A DNA stretch of 64,000 bases from Neobacillus niacini (GTDB lineage Bacteria; Bacillota; Bacilli; Bacillales; Cytobacillaceae): positions 1 to 64,000 of the forward strand of contig NZ_JAMBOX010000011.1 of the NCBI RefSeq assembly GCF_023715785.1, in the 5' to 3' direction. Position 1 is the first letter of the stretch. The number at the start of each line of letters is the position of its first letter. Below the pieces are notes generated by a model. That model was given only the letters and a program-made list of their open reading frames with translations. It was not told where the DNA came from and made no database searches. Below are positions 60,901 through 64,000 of the stretch, in pieces. The position numbers and the translations under genes are program-made.

Positions 60901-61183
60901 CAATTCTGACATATTATTTCAATTTTTTTTGCGTTAATTTATGACAACGTCGGACAAGGTTTGTCTATTAATTCTATTCGAATTGGCGATCGTATATAGA
61001 ATTTAGGAACATTTTGTAAAAACCGGTGAAATACCGTCGATATTTTCAAATTTCACCTAGAGGCGAAGCCTGTTAAAATAGACATATAAAAATAAGTTTA
61101 CCGGGCTTATTGCGAAATTTGAATGAACTGTGGTCAAAAAGTAGCAATTCGAGAGGGACAAGATTCCCATGCGAGGAGGATGT
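60901..61183. other. Spacer with promoter-like and inverted-repeat elements
   Basis: No gene before 61184. GGTGAAAT (61025-61032) and ATTTCACC (61050-61057) form 8-bp arms. TTTCAC (61051-61056) and an extended -10 TGTTAAAAT (61071-61079) are spaced 17 bases and could drive the small gene at 61184. The transcript would have a leader of about 95 bases. Confidence 0.45.
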
Positions 61184-61279
61184 ATGATGAATTTTAAAGT
61201 AAAATTCTGGCGAAGATTGACCAAGAGTCAAAAACTGCAATTGTTGAGGGAAAAAGCACATTTATCGAAGTCAGCGTAA
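61184..61279 (+). CDS. 31-residue basic peptide
   Basis: A 31-codon ORF starts at ATG 61184 (or the adjacent ATG 61187) behind GCGAGGAGGA, an excellent ribosome binding site. It encodes a basic peptide (M-M-N-F-K-V-K-F-W-R-R-L-T-K-S-Q-K-L-Q) with an amphipathic helical pattern. The stop codon lies inside a strong terminator stem. Promoter-like elements exist upstream. No family is recognised. A compact gene of this type may be a small regulator or peptide toxin, but there is no direct evidence. Confidence 0.6.
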   Translation: MMNFKVKFWRRLTKSQKLQLLREKAHLSKSA

Positions 61280-61306
61280 TGTTTACTTATTACGCTGATT
61301 TTTTTA
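61270..61306 (+). terminator. Intrinsic terminator after the 31-residue ORF
   Basis: TCAGCGTAAT pairs perfectly with ATTACGCTGA around an 8-base loop, followed by seven T residues. Confidence 0.9.
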
Positions 61307-61331
61307 TTTGATATCTAACCCCATGAACGAA

Positions 61332-61360
61332 AAAAAGCGCCCATTAACAGGCGCTTTCTG
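61332..61360 (-). terminator. Intrinsic terminator after the DsbA/FrnE-family gene
   Basis: On the minus strand GAAAGCGCC pairs with GGCGCTTT(C/T) around an 8-base loop, followed by T residues (plus-strand AAAAAA at 61330-61336). Confidence 0.8.
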
Positions 61361-61370
61361 AGTTTCTTGT

Positions 61371-62072
61371 TTATTTTTTCGGAATTTCGCAGCCGTTTTC
61401 ATCACAATTGAGACCATCTTGTCCGCCTAGAGGGGTGAATGGGCCATCCTGGGCCACAACCTGCTTTAGGGCCTGAACAAAGGTTTCAACCGGCTGTGCA
61501 CCGGTAAGGGAATATTTTTTGTTAATTAAAAAGAATGGCACACTGCGAATGCCGTATTGCTGCGCTTGAGATTCGTCTGTATAAACAGCATCGCTCATAT
61601 CCTTGCCAGCCAGGAGTTCCTTAACGGCTTTGCCGTCCAATCCCACTTCCTCCGCCAGTTGAACCAGCGTGTCGTGGTCCCCGATGTGCTTGCCTTCGGT
61701 GAAGTAGGCACGCAGAATGCGATCGGTCATTTCCTTCATCAGGCCTTGATTTTTCGCGAACATCGTCAATCGATGGGCATCAAAGGTATTGGTCATAATG
61801 GCTTGATCAAGATGGTACTCTAGCCCGGCTTCTTGGGCCATTCGCTCGACGTTGTCGCAATTCGCCTTTGCCTGCTCCATGCTCATGCCGTATTTTTTTG
61901 CCAGCATTTCATACATATTGTAAGGCACGTCTTTAGAGCTAGATGGATCTAGTTCAAAACAGCGGTAGACTACGTCAACAGGAAAATCAACTTTCTGAAT
62001 AGCGTCCTCCAGACGCTTTTTGCCAATATAGCAAAATGGTCAAGCAAAATCAGTCCACATTTCAATTAACAT
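61371..62072 (-). CDS. DsbA/FrnE-family thiol oxidoreductase with in-frame TGA (candidate selenoprotein)
   Basis: From ATG 62072, behind a perfect AAGGAGG eight bases upstream, the frame reads M-L-I-E-M-W-T-D-F-A, then TGA (62042-62040), then P-F-C-Y-I-G-K-K-R and stays open for 222 further codons. FrnE/DsbA-family proteins have C-P-F-C at exactly this place, so the TGA replaces the first redox Cys, giving U11-P-F-C14. The remainder is intact: F-E-L-D-P, helical insert, and cis-Pro in S-V-P-F-F near residue 178. Standard translation would start at GTG 61928 and lose the active site. Selenocysteine insertion is the most economical reading; a nonsense mutation or sequencing error is the alternative. 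Confidence 0.7.
62001..62036 (-). promoter_or_regulatory. Candidate bacterial SECIS hairpins downstream of the TGA
   Basis: In the transcript two stems lie 3' of the UGA. The first is UUUUGC-UAUAUUG-GCAAAA (genomic 62018-62036). The second is AGCGUC-UGGAG-GACGCU (62001-62017), whose loop begins UG and lies 29-33 nucleotides after UGA. A G in the first two loop positions and a distance of 16-37 nucleotides fit the published bacterial SECIS rules. Confidence 0.5.
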
Positions 62073-62233
62073 CGTGGAAACCTCCTTGGTAGTTGATTTT
62101 ATTTAGTATACCTACTTCAAGCAGAATTGACCAATCATCTGATTCAAACCGGACATTAACACGTAATTTTTCAAGAAAAAAGTCTAAATTGCCGAAAACT
62201 TGAGTATTATCTACTAGACAAGGAGGCGATGAT

Positions 62234-63343
62234 TTGAAATCAGTAGGCATCTTGGGTGTAGGGCAGGCAGGTGGAAATATCGCTGAAATCGCAACGACGA
62301 TGGGATTTCAAACGGCCCTGATCAACACAAATCAACGTGATGGGGCCGTCAACACAAAGGTTGAGAAGAAATTTTTTGTGCCTGGCTATAATGGCGCTGG
62401 GCAGGACCGTTCCATCGGCTTAAGAGCGGTTCACGAGCATTATCGCGAACTGATTGAATTTGTGAAAAAGTCCTTTAAGAACGTCAAACTGTTATTAGTC
62501 GCATTTTCGACTGACGGCGGAACCGGATCCGGAATGAGTCCGTTGTTAATTGATATTTTGCTAGACCAGCTTCCAGGCATCAACATTGGCGCAATCGCTG
62601 TGGTGCCGGAACGGAACGTGCTCGCCGGAAATCGGATAAACGCGGCAGAATGCATCGAGCAGATTTCGAAAATTGAAGGAATTTCGTCCGTTTTTCTAGT
62701 GGATAACGATCAGATGCGCAAAGTAAACCCACAATCGAGCAAGCAGCAAATCTACCTTTCCTCCAATCGACAAGTCATGGAGGCGATTAGTTACGTCTTG
62801 CAGGTCACGCAAAAGAGCTCCATTTACGGCAACTTTGATGAAACCGACCTCATGAATATTTTGAATACGCGCGGCGTCACGATGATCTCGTCAACGACGG
62901 TAACTGATGTCAAGACGACCGCAGAGATTTCCAATAAAATTCAACGTTCCTGGGCAAACACCATATTTTGTCCCATCGACACCGTCGGGGTGATCCGCGC
63001 CGGTCTTATCTATGAAGGGCCGGAAACGGTGGCGAAGCTAATTAGCGCACCAGCCATTTTTGAAGGAATCGGCGAACCGTTGGAACTGTTTGAAGGAACG
63101 TATATTTCGGATACGGACCCAACCGTCACGATGATTCTGGCGGGGCTATCCTTTCCACGCCGGCGTTTGCAAACGCTGGAAGAGTCACTTGAAAAAAACA
63201 AGGAGAGACTGCAGTTCCTCGTCAATAAGGAGCATGCGGAGAAATATGAATCGCAGGTTTCCTGGGCGTCCAACCTGAAAGCAAAGCCGCCGGAAAGGAA
63301 ACCGACAGGGGTAACGTCGAAGTTAACGAAGTATCAGAAATAA
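62234..63343 (+). CDS. FtsZ/TubZ-like tubulin-family GTPase
   Basis: The 369-residue protein is a tubulin/FtsZ superfamily GTPase. It has the Rossmann-type G-V-G-Q-A-G-G-N (8-15), N-T-N (31-33), the tubulin signature D-G-G-T-G-S-G (94-100), and the catalytic T7 loop N-F-D-E-T-D (200-205) needed for GTP hydrolysis in polymers. It lacks the C-terminal FtsA/ZipA-binding tail of FtsZ; its C-terminus is basic (K-P-P-E-R-K-P). It most resembles chromosomal FtsZ-like or plasmid TubZ-type proteins. The TTG start follows AAGGAGGCGAT. It lies divergent from the selenoprotein candidate and before two small genes; its cellular role is unknown. Confidence 0.82.
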   Translation: MKSVGILGVGQAGGNIAEIATTMGFQTALINTNQRDGAVNTKVEKKFFVPGYNGAGQDRSIGLRAVHEHYRELIEFVKKSFKNVKLLLVAFSTDGGTGSGMSPLLIDILLDQLPGINIGAIAVVPERNVLAGNRINAAECIEQISKIEGISSVFLVDNDQMRKVNPQSSKQQIYLSSNRQVMEAISYVLQVTQKSSIYGNFDETDLMNILNTRGVTMISSTTVTDVKTTAEISNKIQRSWANTIFCPIDTVGVIRAGLIYEGPETVAKLISAPAIFEGIGEPLELFEGTYISDTDPTVTMILAGLSFPRRRLQTLEESLEKNKERLQFLVNKEHAEKYESQVSWASNLKAKPPERKPTGVTSKLTKYQK

Positions 63344-63354
63344 AGAGTTCAGAG

Positions 63355-63385
63355 CATCCTCTTCATACAAGAGGGTGTTTTTTTT
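63355..63385 (+). terminator. Intrinsic terminator after the tubulin-like gene
   Basis: CATCCTCTT pairs with AAGAGGGTG (one G:T) around a 5-base loop, followed by eight T residues. Confidence 0.88.
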
Positions 63386-63493
63386 ATGGGATTTAAAAAC
63401 TAGGTTAAATAGAACCAAGTTTTTTTGTATCCATTTTGAAAAAAATGACTAGACTGTATTGGTGAGAGTATTGCGTTAAGGAGTTGAAGGATC

Positions 63494-63667
63494 GTGAAAG
63501 AACCATTACAGTACTCGGATATTTTTTACAATGAAGTGATTTATTATCTCGAGCAGAAATGGAACCGCCGTCTGGATGCTCATGAACGTCATGTGCTGAT
63601 TGAAGGGTATCGCTTTGGCCGGATGATTGAGGCGGAAAATGAAATTAAGATATTGTATGCAAAATAA
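63494..63667 (+). CDS. Hypothetical 57-residue protein
   Basis: A GTG start follows AAGGAGTTGAAGG. The charged, helical product begins M-K-E-P-L-Q-Y-S-D-I-F and contains R-H-V-L-I-E-G-Y-R-F-G-R-M-I-E-A-E-N-E. No membrane segment is present and no family is recognised. It is followed 13 bases later by another small ORF, so the two are probably an operon. Codon use is like the neighbouring genes. Confidence 0.65.
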   Translation: MKEPLQYSDIFYNEVIYYLEQKWNRRLDAHERHVLIEGYRFGRMIEAENEIKILYAK

Positions 63668-63680
63668 AGGAGACTTCCAA

Positions 63681-63902
63681 ATGTATCAAATCACCAATAT
63701 GATAATCGACGACGATTTTTCCACTGAAGAGTATGTGACGGTTGAATTTCAACATAACCTGAAGAATTATAGCATTACGTTTAAAAAGTCAGACCTTGAA
63801 ATTATGAATAGCTGGGTATTTGAATCTGAAACATCCTTACCGGCGGATCTCCCCGAGGAAATTGTGGAATCCATCAGGGAGGATGTTAAGAAACGAATCT
63901 GA
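63681..63902 (+). CDS. Hypothetical 73-residue acidic protein
   Basis: The ATG at 63681 is preceded by AAAGGAGA; a longer ORF from 63627 overlaps the previous gene and is not used. The product begins M-Y-Q-I-T-N-M-I-I-D-D-D-F and has an alternating V-T-V-E-F-Q-H-N-L-K-N-Y strand pattern, then an acidic helix ending D-V-K-K-R-I. It may be a small beta-sheet domain. Function is unknown. Confidence 0.65.
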   Translation: MYQITNMIIDDDFSTEEYVTVEFQHNLKNYSITFKKSDLEIMNSWVFESETSLPADLPEEIVESIREDVKKRI

Positions 63903-63903
63903 C

Positions 63904-64000
63904 TATGGCAGCAGTCCTGCGATTTGGAGCAGCGTCAGCACGATCTCGAATAGGATCAAGAGGACAATCACCCATTCCACGAACAGACCGCGAATCGAGT
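63904..64000 (-). CDS. C-terminal fragment of a membrane-anchored protein (cut by window end)
   Basis: The minus-strand frame ending at TAG 63904-63906 is open to the window edge and encodes R-G-L-F-V-E-W-V-I-V-L-L-I-L-F-E-I-V-L and then T-L-L-Q-I-A-G-L-L-P. This looks like a single C-terminal membrane anchor, as in RMD1/DUF155 (YagE-family) proteins. It converges on the small gene, with one base between stops. The rest of the gene lies outside the window, so the family call is tentative. Confidence 0.45.

Noticed and set aside
62040..62042. Programmed +1 frameshift of the prfB type at the TGA
   Set aside because: The reading frame after the TGA is the same as before it, so no frameshift is needed; stop readthrough or Sec insertion fits better.

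Overview
This 64-kb window looks like chromosome of an aerobic, low-to-moderate GC member of the Bacillaceae (Bacillus/Neobacillus-like). The reasons are AGGAGG-type ribosome binding sites, frequent TTG and GTG starts, Bacillus-type 5S rRNA, a QoxABCD menaquinol oxidase, a CidR-CidAB module, HutP and a SinI-like fragment. The species cannot be fixed from the sequence alone. Most genes are ordinary metabolic, transport and regulatory genes in short operons separated by intrinsic terminators.

Layout. 1-2.0 kb: two divergent 5S rRNA genes, two small ORFs and two periodic repeat arrays. 2.0-5.8 kb: qoxABCD behind two FNR/Rex-type boxes. 5.8-17 kb: OsmC, cidR-cidAB, a GNAT acetyltransferase, an APC permease, a 2-hydroxyacid dehydrogenase, an NCS2 permease divergent from a Rieske oxygenase, a PAP2 phosphatase and a 53-bp repeat array. 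17-22 kb: a luciferase-like oxidoreductase and an NMT1-type ABC transporter with a ferritin-like protein. 22-32 kb: an AraC regulator, hutP, two copies of an aminotransferase plus 2-hydroxyacid dehydrogenase pair, an NhaC-type transporter and hutH. A terminator carrying a textbook NAG-N4-NAG HutP site lies before hutH, but hutU, hutI and hutG are absent. 32-37.5 kb: purU, then a cobalamin riboswitch in front of a class I ribonucleotide reductase and a flavodoxin. 37.5-51.4 kb: an FAD oxidoreductase, a BenE-type transporter, the glycolate operon (GntR regulator, glcE, glcF, glcD, malate synthase G) with a shared palindromic operator, an FAH-family enzyme, an IclR regulator and a lactate/glycolate permease. 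51.5-57.6 kb: a frameshifted methyltransferase, a cysteine hydrolase, a LysR gene, a broken YeiH-family exporter, a PP-loop ATPase, a 52-bp repeat array and a sulfite-oxidase-like enzyme. 57.8-64 kb: tetR with a long palindromic operator, a CPBP protease, a quinone-oxidoreductase-like MDR enzyme, a SinI-like remnant, a DsbA/FrnE-family gene with an in-frame TGA in its CxxC motif, and an FtsZ/TubZ-like GTPase.

Most notable observations. (1) The FrnE/DsbA-family gene reads U-P-F-C at its redox motif, with a hairpin at the right distance for a bacterial SECIS, so it is a candidate selenoprotein. (2) The HutP-linked histidine locus has duplicated transaminase/dehydrogenase cassettes and no downstream hut enzymes. 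(3) A chromosomal tubulin-like GTPase keeps its GTPase motifs. (4) Several intergenic arrays of unrelated sequence share a period near 52 bp. (5) Two genes carry single-base frameshifts.
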